Assembly: GCA_017428725.1 (NCBI GenBank)
Contig: JAFRQH010000010.1
Span: 62,001-126,000, forward strand
From: Bacteroidales bacterium
GTDB lineage: Bacteria > Bacteroidota > Bacteroidia > Bacteroidales > UBA932
Length of the DNA: 64,000 bases
Reading direction: 5' to 3'
Shown: positions 42,132 through 51,524 of the stretch, one piece after another
Position numbering within the stretch: position 1 is the first letter of the stretch
Layout: the number at the start of each line of letters is the position of its first letter
Program-made: the position numbers and the translations under genes
The notes under the pieces: model-generated
Seen by the model: only the letters and a program-made list of their open reading frames with translations
Database searches by the model: none
What the model was told of the DNA's origin: nothing

Positions 42132-44510
42132 TCAATCAGCCACGACAAACATCCCGGTCAATGCAGGCAATTCCAGCGGGAACTCGGTCACGACGGCCAT
42201 CGGCACCGGGGCACCCGGGGCGGCGCCGCGGCGGGCCACCGCCGGCCGTTCCCCCAGCTTCTGCGCTGCAAGGCTGCGCTCCCCCGTCTGCGGATCCCAC
42301 AACTCGACGCGGTCCTTCCTGCCGCGCAGCGCCACGTTGAGCTGGACCGCCGCGCCGGTGGAGTTGGAGATGAAGTAGATATCCTTGCCTCCCCGCACCT
42401 TGTGGGTGTAGGTCAGGGCGCCGTCGTAGTCGTGGTCCATCTTGACGTAATACTCCCCGGGGACACCCAGGTCGATGTCACGCACGGGCATGACCTCGGC
42501 CAGGATCTCCTCCAGCACGGACGTATAGGGATTGGCGATGAAATAGCCGCGTCCCCCGGCTTCGTTGGTGTTGGTGAAGATGTTCAGGAAGCGGTACGTG
42601 GCGTGGCGCACGCTGCAGGTCATCGGCTTGATGTCGGACATCCCGAAGACTTCGTACACCATATCGCGGATCTCCTGGTCCCGGCCTGCCTCGGCGGCGT
42701 AGACCGGCAGCTTGCTGGTGGCGATGACCGTGCCACCGGCGCGGTAGAACTCCAGGACCCGGGCGGCCGCATCGGCGGAGAAGGTGTCGCCGCCGGGCAG
42801 GATCAGCACCTTGTACTGCTCCCAGTTGTTGGTATTGTTGAGCCGCAGTTCCTTCCCTTCGACCGTGCACTTTTGCGTCAGCACCTCCGGATGGAGATAG
42901 GTATAGTCGACGTGCAGGCCGCGGAAAAGGCTCTCGCCCACGTCCATATAGTCGATCTCAGGCGGCAGGATACCGCCCATATAAGCATAGTAATGGCCGT
43001 TCTGCTGCTTGGAGGGGAAGGTGTACGCCGTCTGGAGCGCCGCGATCGGATAGACCACGGCCACGTCGGCCACGTGCCGTCCACCGCGCAGCATATAGCC
43101 GCCGCGGCCCAGGAAATAGTCGATCCCGTCGAACTTCTGCTCGAACTCGATCTGGATGTTGGTCCCCATCGCCATCTGGTCCAGCGAGACCCGCTTGTAG
43201 TTCTCGGGATTCAGGGCGGCGTACTGCGGACGGCTGTAGGCCGCGAAGGTCTCCGTGAACATCTCGGGCTTGTCCCAGTTGTAGGCCGACGAGGAGACGA
43301 TCTTGTAGCCGACGTTGGAGCGGCCAGGGTAATAGATATCGTCCGTGGCCGGCACGTCCTGGTACTTGAAGGCCAGCATCAGGTCGCCGTTGGGGCCGAC
43401 CGGGTTGCGGGTCTCCTCCTGGTCGAGATGCCCGCCGCCCTTGATGCCGTGGGCGCGGCACCACTCCGACACCTGGCCGATGTAGTTCTCGGCAAAGAGC
43501 TCCGCACGGTACTTGAACAGGGCGTTGCGCGCCGAGGCCGTCTCCGGCCCGATGTTGTACCAGAGCGCGGGATAGAGGGTCATCGGATCGTAGCCGTAGC
43601 GCTCCTTGAAGCCCTGGTTGAACTTGGGCGTCCACATACGGCCGCCCTGAAGCATCATCGTGGGCTCGTCGTAGAAAGTCCGGCGGATCACGGTCCCGAA
43701 GAATTCGGACAGGTGGGAATAGTACGCACCGAAACTCATGTCGATGTACTTCTTGACGGCGTCCCGGTCCATATAATCCACGAAGCCGCCCTTGCTGGAG
43801 CGCGGGGCGAATGCGGGATTGAGCCAGAACAGCATCACTTTCCAGCGGCCGGCGGGGACCTTGCAGCTGAGCTGCCCGTCCCGGAAGCCGGCACTGACGT
43901 CGCGGCGCTCCCAGGTGTCGAGGTTCATCGCCACGGCGCCGACATAGATGCCGCCTTCGGGCAGGGAGAGGGTCACCTTCTGTCCGCGGCCCGTCACGTC
44001 CGTCTCCTCCATCTCGAGGCCCTTGGCACAGTCCTCGGGATAACGGCTGTAGAAGAGGCCTTCCACCATACCGCTCGGATACTCCCACTCGTCATAGAGC
44101 GTGGTGCACTTGAATCCAAGTTCCAGGCCCTTCTCGATGGCGGCCCGGTACAACTTGAAATACTCCTCGCTCAGGTAGGCGACACCGGTGTCCTTGCGCT
44201 GGCGGCCGGACCCGGCCAGGTACTCGTCGGAGAGGCCCGCCGTGCTGCCGCCGCCGGCAATCAGCACGAACGACCCCCACTTGTCCGTCCGGAAATCCCG
44301 CTCGACGGCCTCACGCATCGACTCCTCGGTGGCGCGGTCGAGGTTGAGCGCGATGAAGCGAACGCCGCGGAACTCCCGGTCGGGATTGCGGAACTGTTCG
44401 TACTCCACACGGGTCATATCGATCCCGTTGATTTCAAATTTCTCCTGTGCAGGGAGGGCGGCCGGCAGGAGGCAGGCGGCCGCAAGGGCGGTTAATAATT
44501 GGCTACGCAT
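42132..44510 (-). CDS. GH106-like glycosyl hydrolase, secreted
   Basis: The 792-residue protein has a signal peptide (ALAAACLLPAALPAQ) and a TIM-barrel-like domain with LYDEWEYPSGMVEG, a likely catalytic acid in RRTFYDEPTMM (about residue 280) and GGGHLDQEETRNP. A Rossmann/glutamine-amidotransferase-like domain follows (VLILPGGDTFSADAA). This set matches the GH106-related hydrolases annotated as putative rhamnosidases. It lacks the WWWP start of the enzyme at 12.8 kb. Last gene of the five-gene pectin operon, 18 bp after the VKOR gene. Confidence 0.75.
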   Translation of the reverse strand: MRSQLLTALAAACLLPAALPAQEKFEINGIDMTRVEYEQFRNPDREFRGVRFIALNLDRATEESMREAVERDFRTDKWGSFVLIAGGGSTAGLSDEYLAGSGRQRKDTGVAYLSEEYFKLYRAAIEKGLELGFKCTTLYDEWEYPSGMVEGLFYSRYPEDCAKGLEMEETDVTGRGQKVTLSLPEGGIYVGAVAMNLDTWERRDVSAGFRDGQLSCKVPAGRWKVMLFWLNPAFAPRSSKGGFVDYMDRDAVKKYIDMSFGAYYSHLSEFFGTVIRRTFYDEPTMMLQGGRMWTPKFNQGFKERYGYDPMTLYPALWYNIGPETASARNALFKYRAELFAENYIGQVSEWCRAHGIKGGGHLDQEETRNPVGPNGDLMLAFKYQDVPATDDIYYPGRSNVGYKIVSSSAYNWDKPEMFTETFAAYSRPQYAALNPENYKRVSLDQMAMGTNIQIEFEQKFDGIDYFLGRGGYMLRGGRHVADVAVVYPIAALQTAYTFPSKQQNGHYYAYMGGILPPEIDYMDVGESLFRGLHVDYTYLHPEVLTQKCTVEGKELRLNNTNNWEQYKVLILPGGDTFSADAAARVLEFYRAGGTVIATSKLPVYAAEAGRDQEIRDMVYEVFGMSDIKPMTCSVRHATYRFLNIFTNTNEAGGRGYFIANPYTSVLEEILAEVMPVRDIDLGVPGEYYVKMDHDYDGALTYTHKVRGGKDIYFISNSTGAAVQLNVALRGRKDRVELWDPQTGERSLAAQKLGERPAVARRGAAPGAPVPMAVVTEFPLELPALTGMFVVAD

Positions 44511-44528
44511 AAAGCAGATAGATTAGGA

Positions 44529-45689
44529 TCAAAACAATTCCGTACGGATCAGGGCGAGAAGATCGTCCGCGGTGTCCGTCTCCGGCACCAGCCAGCGGCC
44601 GCCGTGTATCAGGCGCGGCACACCACTCTTCTGCCCGACGGAAGTCCGTCCGAAGAGCTCGTAGACCGCGCGCAGATAGGTATCGATACGCCCGTCAGAA
44701 ACAGCCTTCTCGAATGCCGGGCCCAGGATCTGCCGGGCGCGGGCCTCCGCTTCGGCAGGGTCGGACTGCAGGCGTTCGTCCCCGCTCCCCAGCAGGTAGT
44801 CCCAAAAAGCGGCATACTTCTCCGGCGCGGCATACCAGACCGCCAGCGCCAGGCGCGTCAGCGCACAGGAGCCCTCGAAGCGGTCGGTCCCGGAAGCCGG
44901 GATATAAGGATTGCAGGCGCTGCTCAACGGCACCGGGCACAGCAGGATCCGTAAAGGGCGCTCCGACTTCTCCAGCAGCTCGGGGAGCACGCGGTGCAGC
45001 CGGCGGCAATGGATGCACTGGAAGTCGAACAGCAAGGTCAGCGTCTCCGCCTCGGCGGACGGGCCGGCTCCGAGCGCGGGCACTTCCCCGCTCCGGAACT
45101 CCGGCAGCGGCGCATCCGTGCGGCCGCTGTCATAGACCGCATCCGGAAGCGTCCGGGCTTGGACAAACGCGAAGACAGCTGCGGCGGCCAAACCGGCGGC
45201 GAACGGCCACCACGGCCGCACACCCTCCCGCCGCGCGCGCAGCAGGAGCAGCACCGCCAGCACGCACCCCGTCAGGTGCAGGGCCGTGCAATAGGGACAG
45301 AATGCGTGCAGAACCCCGGCCTGCAGCCAGCAGAACCACAAGGCGGCGCCGACCACGCATCCGCCGAAGAGAGGAAGGATCCGCCACAGCAGACGGTCCA
45401 GCGAACCCTTGACGGAAACGTCCGGTCCCAGGAAAAGCAGGCAAACCAGCAGCAGGGCATACAGGATGAGGGAAGCCAGACTCACAGGTATCACCCTGAG
45501 TACATAGGCCCAGGGACTTCCCATCACACTGTCACAACCGCTGCCTGCGCCGCAGCCTGCCATCGGCGCTCCCGTCCCGGAATGGATCAGCATCCAGACG
45601 GAGAGCGCCAGGCAGGCTGCACACAGGAGCAGTGCCAGGGCCTTGAATCGACGCAGGCCCTCCACGGCATCAATACTGGTTGGCGGCAC
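44529..45689 (-). CDS. VKOR-thioredoxin fusion (disulfide-forming oxidase)
   Basis: The 386-residue protein has an N-terminal four-helix VKOR domain with the loop pair Cys46/Cys52 (MAGCGAGSGCDSV) and the quinone-site CPYC (Cys131-Cys134). A linker follows, then a periplasmic thioredoxin/DsbA-like domain with CIHC (Cys225-Cys228), an extra pair Cys251/Cys259 and a cis-Pro in SGVPRL. It moves electrons from substrate thiols to quinone, doing the work of DsbA plus DsbB. The gene overlaps the GH54 gene end by 20 bp, so the two are co-expressed. Confidence 0.88.
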   Translation of the reverse strand: MPPTSIDAVEGLRRFKALALLLCAACLALSVWMLIHSGTGAPMAGCGAGSGCDSVMGSPWAYVLRVIPVSLASLILYALLLVCLLFLGPDVSVKGSLDRLLWRILPLFGGCVVGAALWFCWLQAGVLHAFCPYCTALHLTGCVLAVLLLLRARREGVRPWWPFAAGLAAAAVFAFVQARTLPDAVYDSGRTDAPLPEFRSGEVPALGAGPSAEAETLTLLFDFQCIHCRRLHRVLPELLEKSERPLRILLCPVPLSSACNPYIPASGTDRFEGSCALTRLALAVWYAAPEKYAAFWDYLLGSGDERLQSDPAEAEARARQILGPAFEKAVSDGRIDTYLRAVYELFGRTSVGQKSGVPRLIHGGRWLVPETDTADDLLALIRTELF

Positions 45690-48600
45690 CCGGCGTAGGC
45701 CGGCCCGTAGCGACGGGAGCTCCGGCCGCGAACGCGGCCTTCAGCGGAGCGGCCAGGGTCACGCCCGTACCGCAGACCGGCTCAGCAGCCTTGTGGGACT
45801 TGCGGAGCGGGGTCTTGAGCACCAGTTTCTGCTGCATTTCGGCAGGAGACAGCCGACGGCCGCGCGGGATGATCACCTCGGCGACCTCGGCACGTTCGCC
45901 ACCGACCAGGACGGCCTGTCCGGCAGTGAAGGACTGCGCGGAAGTCACGACCAGGGTCCGGGCACCGGGGCCGGCCGGGGCTGCCAGAGCCGTGGCGCCG
46001 GCGGAGCCCACCTCCTTGACCTGCACGAGCTGGGCGTCCGCCCCGCGGCCGATCACGATGGAGGCATTCGGAGCGATGCCCTGCACGGACAGCAGCTTGA
46101 TATTGTCTTCTCCGGCCGCGACGGGGGCCCCCAGGACGAAGGTCCGCTGGGCACGGAAATCATTCTTGTTGTCATCCAGGTCCGCACCGTCCGGGAAACG
46201 GCCGGCGCTCGTGGAGGCAGGCAGCATCGCCGGTCCGGCGATGAAGCCACCCCGGCGGCCGCCGGAAGGGGTCTGGACGAAGTTGCCGGGCTCGTTGGCA
46301 CCGGAATCCGCCTGATAGCCTTCGGACAGCCAGGGATCGACCAGCAAGCCGAAATTGAGGGCGTCGGCCACATTGCCGCGCGCGTCGCGCAGCAGGATGC
46401 TGCCGCCCGCTTCGGAGAGCGCAGGGCCGCCGTACACCAGGTCGGCGGGGACGGCGCCGGCATAAGCGCCGGCAGCGGCGCCGCTGCCACCGGTCACGGC
46501 CGCGTCGATCGGGTGCGCCGAGGCGAGCGGGCTGTCCAGCGCAATCTCATAGCAGAGCGCCAGGACCGGCTCGTTGCTGTAGTGCGGGTACTTCGTGGCG
46601 GGCTCGAAGGTGATGCCCGTGCCGTTGTTGCTGAAAGGCATGTTGGAAGCATGCGCGAACTTCAGCGGCTCGGCGATGTCCAGGCCCGTGCCGGGATCCT
46701 CGTCCGGACCGAGCGGTCCGCCGAAGGTGTTGCGGACGGACGGCGTACCGACCTTGGTCACGGTCACGGTCTCGATGCCGTGGCCCTTGCTGTCGATATC
46801 CAGCCGGATCTTGTCTCCGACGGAGATGTTCTCCGTAGAGGAGACCTTGATGTTGGTGTCGCCGGGCTTAGCATCCATCGACAGCCAGGCCTGCGTGCCG
46901 GGCTTGCCGACCGCGGTCACCGTAACGACTTCGTATTTCTCGAGGTTCTGCGAGACGGCGGGACGCTCGGCGCCATAGCCGAGGAGCATCTTCTGCCCGA
47001 CCTGGAACCCATAAGTGGAAGTGACGGGAACATTGGTGGAACCCGCAGGGATCTCGATGCCGTGGCCGCCCGGAAGCGGCTGCCAGACCGTCGTGGGCAC
47101 GCCCGGACCGCCGGCCGGCCGGCGGGTCCCGGGTGCGACGGGCTGCGGCGGCTGCGGCGCCGTCACGGACTTGACGGTGCGCTTCTCGCCGTCCACCACG
47201 ATCTCATCCCCTGCCTTGATGCCGTCCACGCTGCGGACATAGATCACGTCGTCGCCCTTGGCGGCACCGGCAGCCAGTCCGGTCTGCGCCATACCGAGCA
47301 GATAGTAAGCCTTGGGGGCCAGCTGGGTGCCGGACGGGATGCGGATCTCGGAGAAGGCCGGGATGTGGGTCGCGTGGTGGCGTACCGTCCATCCGGACAG
47401 GTCGACGCTGCGGTCGGAGGCGTTGTAGAGCTCGATGAAGCCGTCGCTGATGCTGAACTCGTTGATCTTGACGGCAGGAACGCTGCGGACCTTGAGACGG
47501 CCGGACTGCCGCACCGTACCGCCGGCATCCTTCCAGGCTGCCAGCGCCACCAGGTCGCCGCTGAGAGCGGAGGAACCGGCGGTGACGTCGAACTCCGCCA
47601 CGACCGTCTGGCCGGGAGCGACGGCATAAGGCACCCGCATCTGCGGATTACCTTCTGCAGCGGCCTTCCAGCCCTTCGGGGTCTTGAGCGAAAGGACGAG
47701 CCCCTCCACGGGAGCCTCCGTGGTGTTGACGAAGCGCACCACGGCCTTGCGGGTCTGGCCGGGCTCATAGGTCTGCACGTTGGACGGGCGGTTGCCTTCC
47801 AGCGAAGGGAACACCTCCACGGTGGCAACCTTGTAGCCGGCCGCCACGACGTTGGCCTGGATCTCCTGGTTCACCGCCTCGGTCGGGAAAGTGCCGGCCG
47901 CCGTCATCGCACCCTCGTAGAAGGTGCCGGCGGAGCCGTTGCTGTTGTCGCCGCCGTTGCCCAGCAGGATGGCGCCCTGCTTGCGCATCGGGTCATAGCT
48001 GCTGCGCGGGTTCTGGATGCGGCCGCCGTCGTAATAGATCTTCAGCTCGCCCTGCTGGGCGTCTCCGCCCATCGAACGCCAGTGGTGCGGCTCGCCGTCG
48101 GCCATCGCCGTCACGAAACGCCAGTCCACGGAGTTCAGTCCGCGGCAGTATTTGTCGTTGGGATCGGGATTCACGCAGCCCACAAGGTTGTTCTCCTGGT
48201 CGGTCATGATCCAGGGGCCGTCTCCCTCGCCGTAGTACCAGCCGCGGGAGTTTCCGAAATAGGTCGTCTCCATCGTGCCGTCACCGTCGTCGCGGCTGTC
48301 GGTCTCGGCATTGCCATAATCGAAGCAGCAGCCGGAATTGTAGTGCTGGCCGCTGAAGACCCAATACTGGCCCTCCGCCTGGTCATCCACCGCGGTGCCG
48401 ATGGGGTCGTCGATGCGCATACCCATACCCGGGGCGATGAACAGGCCGTAGACCTTGTGGCCCATCACGGTCACGGGCGCCCAGTCTGCGAGGGGGACGT
48501 TGTTGTAGCCGCCCATCGCGGGGCCGCTGAATCCGCCCCGCGGGGCCTGATAGAGATGGTTGCCCGTGCCGGACTGGTCATACAGGATCGTGACCCAGCA

Positions 48601-48921
48601 GTAGGTGTCCTTGCAGAAGGCGTCCTGCGCCGCCGCGTCGGCATAGCCGCCCGGGTCACCGGCAGAAGCCTTGACCACGCCGATGTCCAGCCTGCGTCCG
48701 TCGGACTGGCGCATGATCTGGTAGAGCGGGCCGTTGTAGGAAGCGTAAAGCGCGCGCGTAGTACTGTGCGCGGCCACGCAAGGCGTACCGCCCCGCGCGT
48801 AGACATCGCAGGGGCCTTCCGGACGCGCGAGTGCGCCGGAACCCGCCATGCGGTTGCAGGCAATCACGCCGCCCAGAAGCACCAGGCCGACGCTTACTCC
48901 GAAGAGAACTGACTTATTCAT
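45670..48921 (-). CDS. GH54 alpha-L-arabinofuranosidase lipoprotein with NEW3, lamin-tail and repeat modules
   Basis: 1083 residues. The lipobox Cys is at 22. Residues 38-360 form an AbfB-type GH54 catalytic domain starting CDVYARGGTPCVAAHSTTRALY. Relative to fungal AbfB, nucleophile Glu243 (DQENNL) and acid/base Asp325 (GGDNSNGS) are kept. So are disulfide pairs Cys38-Cys48 and Cys103-Cys108 and the vicinal pair Cys198-Cys199 (SGCCFDYG). An extra pair is Cys249/Cys259. Then come a NEW3-like sandwich (about 375-480) and a lamin-tail domain (about 484-545 and 836-920). Five short repeats lie at about 556-587, 627-672, 687-725, 937-972 and 985-1017. The arabinose-binding CBM42 of the fungal enzyme is absent. 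Confidence 0.85.
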   Translation of the reverse strand: MNKSVLFGVSVGLVLLGGVIACNRMAGSGALARPEGPCDVYARGGTPCVAAHSTTRALYASYNGPLYQIMRQSDGRRLDIGVVKASAGDPGGYADAAAQDAFCKDTYCWVTILYDQSGTGNHLYQAPRGGFSGPAMGGYNNVPLADWAPVTVMGHKVYGLFIAPGMGMRIDDPIGTAVDDQAEGQYWVFSGQHYNSGCCFDYGNAETDSRDDGDGTMETTYFGNSRGWYYGEGDGPWIMTDQENNLVGCVNPDPNDKYCRGLNSVDWRFVTAMADGEPHHWRSMGGDAQQGELKIYYDGGRIQNPRSSYDPMRKQGAILLGNGGDNSNGSAGTFYEGAMTAAGTFPTEAVNQEIQANVVAAGYKVATVEVFPSLEGNRPSNVQTYEPGQTRKAVVRFVNTTEAPVEGLVLSLKTPKGWKAAAEGNPQMRVPYAVAPGQTVVAEFDVTAGSSALSGDLVALAAWKDAGGTVRQSGRLKVRSVPAVKINEFSISDGFIELYNASDRSVDLSGWTVRHHATHIPAFSEIRIPSGTQLAPKAYYLLGMAQTGLAAGAAKGDDVIYVRSVDGIKAGDEIVVDGEKRTVKSVTAPQPPQPVAPGTRRPAGGPGVPTTVWQPLPGGHGIEIPAGSTNVPVTSTYGFQVGQKMLLGYGAERPAVSQNLEKYEVVTVTAVGKPGTQAWLSMDAKPGDTNIKVSSTENISVGDKIRLDIDSKGHGIETVTVTKVGTPSVRNTFGGPLGPDEDPGTGLDIAEPLKFAHASNMPFSNNGTGITFEPATKYPHYSNEPVLALCYEIALDSPLASAHPIDAAVTGGSGAAAGAYAGAVPADLVYGGPALSEAGGSILLRDARGNVADALNFGLLVDPWLSEGYQADSGANEPGNFVQTPSGGRRGGFIAGPAMLPASTSAGRFPDGADLDDNKNDFRAQRTFVLGAPVAAGEDNIKLLSVQGIAPNASIVIGRGADAQLVQVKEVGSAGATALAAPAGPGARTLVVTSAQSFTAGQAVLVGGERAEVAEVIIPRGRRLSPAEMQQKLVLKTPLRKSHKAAEPVCGTGVTLAAPLKAAFAAGAPVATGRPTPGAANQY

Positions 48922-48966
48922 ATCCTTAAACAATTTGGTTAGATGGTCCTGTGGATTTGAGGCGGG

Positions 48967-50388
48967 CTACTCCCAGACGAAACCTTCGACGTCGTCCAGG
49001 AAGATCTTCTCGCGCTCGTCGGGCTGCATCAGCTCCATCGTCACGTTCTGGAACTTGATGTTGCGGGCGTGCTGCATCGAGAGGCCCCAGGCCGGCTGGA
49101 TGCCGTGCGCAGAAGGCTCCGGATAACCGCTGTTGCGGCCGAAGAAGAAGGAGTTGGCGCCCCGCTGCAGGCGGACGTCCTCCTTGGTGAGGCCGCCCTT
49201 GTACTGGATGTGGACGTCCTTGAGGGTCACGTTCTCCACCGGATTGCCGGGCAGGCCGACGATCAGCAGCGCATAGCGCGTGTCGCAGTTGGTCACGACC
49301 ACGTCGCGGATCTCGATGTTGCGGGCCACCGACGCAGGCAGTTCCTTGGGGCCGCGCATCCGGTCGCCGATGCGGATGTAGATCGGGGAGTTCCAGATGT
49401 CGTCCATCCGGAGGTGCTTGACCTTGATGTTCTCGATCAGGGCTCCGTCCACGGTCTCGAGCGCCAGGCCGCGGCAGCGCTTGAAGGTGATGTTTTCAAT
49501 GCGGATGTTCTTGAAGCCGCCGTTGCTCTCGGTGCCGAACTTCACGCGGCCGGTGGGGCCGTCGCGGTCCGGAGCGGCCGTAATGGTAGTTCCGTAGGTG
49601 CCGTAATAGACGGTACCGGGATCATAGCCGGACACCGTGCAGTCCTTGATCAGGACATTCTCCGTGGGTTTGGGACGGCCCAGGCCGTAGGAGCTCTTGA
49701 GGACGATGCCGTCGTCGTTGAGCGAATTCACGACACAGTTCGTGATCTTGACGTTGGCGCAGCAGTCGATATCGAAGGCGTCGCGGTTGGTGTCGCACAG
49801 CACGTGGTCGATCACCAGGTTGTCCACGCCCGTGAGCAGCAGGGAGAAGTGACCGCTGTTGAGCAGGCTGATCCCCTTGATGGTCACGTTCCTGCACTCC
49901 TTGAGGGCGATGGCCTTGTTGGCCTCGGCGATGGGGCCCTGGCGGCCCAGGCCGCGGGACAGGGCGTCCGTGCCGTCGATCAGGCCCTTGCCTTCGAACT
50001 TGAGGTTCTTCAGGCCGATGCCCCAGATCAGGGAATTCTTCCAGTGGCTGTGGCCGAAGTCCTGGTACATATCCCACTCGTTGGGCTCCGCAATGTCGTA
50101 GCCCTGTTCGGCCGTGGGCTTGGCCGCCTTGATGACGGCGCCCTCGTCCAGGCGGAGGGTAATGTTGTCCTTGAGCCGGATGGAATAGCTGCTATAGATA
50201 CCGGCAGGGAAGTAGATGACGCCGCCGCCCTTGGCGGCAGCCGCCTCGATGGCGGCGTTGATGGCGGGTGAATCGATGTGCACGCCATCCCCGGCGGCAC
50301 CGAAATCACGCACGTTGTACACCTTGGCCTGCAGGCACGGGATAATGGCCAGCAGGGAGAAAACGGTCAATAAAAGCCTCTTCTTCAT
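48967..50388 (-). CDS. GH28 polygalacturonase family enzyme, secreted
   Basis: The 473-residue protein has a signal peptide (LLLTVFSLLAIIPCLQA) and a right-handed beta-helix. The opening VYNVRDFGAAGDGVHIDSPAINAAIEAAAAKGGGVIYFPAG is typical. The catalytic Asp segments are NRDAFDIDCC and NSLNDDGIVLKS. GTESNGGFKNIRIENITF marks another coil. It hydrolyses galacturonosyl linkages in pectin or rhamnogalacturonan. Exo or endo mode is undetermined. It starts 1 bp after the SGNH stop, in an operon with GH54 45 bp downstream. Confidence 0.9.
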   Translation of the reverse strand: MKKRLLLTVFSLLAIIPCLQAKVYNVRDFGAAGDGVHIDSPAINAAIEAAAAKGGGVIYFPAGIYSSYSIRLKDNITLRLDEGAVIKAAKPTAEQGYDIAEPNEWDMYQDFGHSHWKNSLIWGIGLKNLKFEGKGLIDGTDALSRGLGRQGPIAEANKAIALKECRNVTIKGISLLNSGHFSLLLTGVDNLVIDHVLCDTNRDAFDIDCCANVKITNCVVNSLNDDGIVLKSSYGLGRPKPTENVLIKDCTVSGYDPGTVYYGTYGTTITAAPDRDGPTGRVKFGTESNGGFKNIRIENITFKRCRGLALETVDGALIENIKVKHLRMDDIWNSPIYIRIGDRMRGPKELPASVARNIEIRDVVVTNCDTRYALLIVGLPGNPVENVTLKDVHIQYKGGLTKEDVRLQRGANSFFFGRNSGYPEPSAHGIQPAWGLSMQHARNIKFQNVTMELMQPDEREKIFLDDVEGFVWE

Positions 50389-50389
50389 A

Positions 50390-51442
50390 TCAATACACAT
50401 TGGTTCTTTCACTTTTCTCAGGGGCGGGGATGCCGCGGACAGCCCAAAGCTTGGCGGCGCCGTCCAGGACCGTGAACCCGCGGCGCTCCAGCGCCGGGAT
50501 CAGCTCTTCCAGGGACTTGACCGCCGCCTCGTCCCGGGCCGGTACGCGCAGGATGTCCCCGTCACGAACCTTGTCGAGCACGTCCGCAGGCAGGGCCGGG
50601 GCATCCTCGGCATAATCCATCTCCACAGCGACAAACTTCGGGAAACGGGCGGGATAACCCAGCAGCTGGTACGCTATGGCCCAGGCCATCCGGAGCTGCC
50701 CCGGGGTATTGGGGTGCAGCCGGTCGGTCTCCGCATTGCGGAAGTAGGGCGTGTGCTCGTCGAGCAGCGGGTAGAGCCCACTGATGGCGGCCAGGTCGAT
50801 CACCGGCACGGCCCACACGTCGGCAATCTCCCGGACGGCACGGATGTAATCGTCGATGAAATAGCCGTTGTCGTTGGCGAAGGACTCCGGCGGCTGGATG
50901 TTCTTGTCGTTGAAGCGGGCGAAGCCGCGGTGGATCGGGGTCAGGAAGATGATCTGCTTGTCGGGATAGTGCGTCTTGAGCCAGCGGAGCGTCGTGTTGG
51001 CGCGGCCCTTGAAGGTCGCATCGTCATAGACCAGCTCGCGGTGCTTGCGCTCCACCTCTTCCGGCCCGTCGTCGATGGTCTTCTCCATCGAGTAAGTGTA
51101 CCACTCTCCGACCGGGATGTTGCCGTTGAAGTCGTTGGTGCCGATGAAGACGATGATGGCATCCACTTCCTGGCCGTGCTCGCGCTCCAGGCGCTCGCCC
51201 TGCCCGATGATCTGGTTCATCCGGTGGCCGCTGATGCCGTAGACATACGGCTCGATGCCGAGGATGTCCTTCAAGTTGTTCCAGAAGATGTTGTTGGTGG
51301 TGGCGATCTGGCGGGCGTCGGTGATCGAATCGCCCAGGAAAGCCACCCGTGCGCCCTCCCATTGGCTCCGCAGCAGCACCTGCGAGCGCAGGACGGGAGC
51401 ACAAAGCAGCAGGACGGACAGGAGGATCAGGATACGTCTCAT
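50390..51442 (-). CDS. SGNH/GDSL hydrolase, likely pectin acetylesterase, secreted
   Basis: The 350-residue protein has a signal peptide (ILLSVLLLCAPVLRSQ) and an SGNH hydrolase fold. Block I is AFLGDSITDA (Ser nucleophile), block III is GTNDF, and the catalytic Asp-His is in TDRLHPNTPGQLRMA. Such enzymes deacetylate rhamnogalacturonan or other glycans, which fits its place as first gene of the GH28/GH54/GH106 operon. A C-terminal segment of about 80 residues beyond the SGNH core (VAVEMDYAEDAPALPADV onward) has no clear assignment. Confidence 0.85.
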   Translation of the reverse strand: MRRILILLSVLLLCAPVLRSQVLLRSQWEGARVAFLGDSITDARQIATTNNIFWNNLKDILGIEPYVYGISGHRMNQIIGQGERLEREHGQEVDAIIVFIGTNDFNGNIPVGEWYTYSMEKTIDDGPEEVERKHRELVYDDATFKGRANTTLRWLKTHYPDKQIIFLTPIHRGFARFNDKNIQPPESFANDNGYFIDDYIRAVREIADVWAVPVIDLAAISGLYPLLDEHTPYFRNAETDRLHPNTPGQLRMAWAIAYQLLGYPARFPKFVAVEMDYAEDAPALPADVLDKVRDGDILRVPARDEAAVKSLEELIPALERRGFTVLDGAAKLWAVRGIPAPEKSERTNVY

Positions 51443-51467
51443 AAACGGTTATCGTTATGCTTTTCTA

Positions 51468-51475
51468 CAAAGATA
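51468..51475 (-). promoter_or_regulatory. -7 element (TATCTTTG) of the five-gene pectin operon
   Basis: An exact match on the minus strand lies 25 nt before the SGNH start. No further promoter is apparent in the small gaps between the following four genes. Confidence 0.6.
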
Positions 51476-51524
51476 CAAATTATCCGCAGAAAACACATCC
51501 CGGCCGACAGGGTTCCGATGCCCA

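Noticed and set aside
45643..48912. Open frame of 1089 codons antisense to the GH54 gene
   Set aside because: The minus-strand frame has lipobox, GH54 active-site and disulfide motifs; the plus-strand translation is a low-complexity shadow.
42132..51442. Canonical Sus-type polysaccharide utilisation locus
   Set aside because: No TonB-dependent SusC-like or SusD-like gene and no hybrid two-component or SusR regulator is present; it is a CAZyme operon only.
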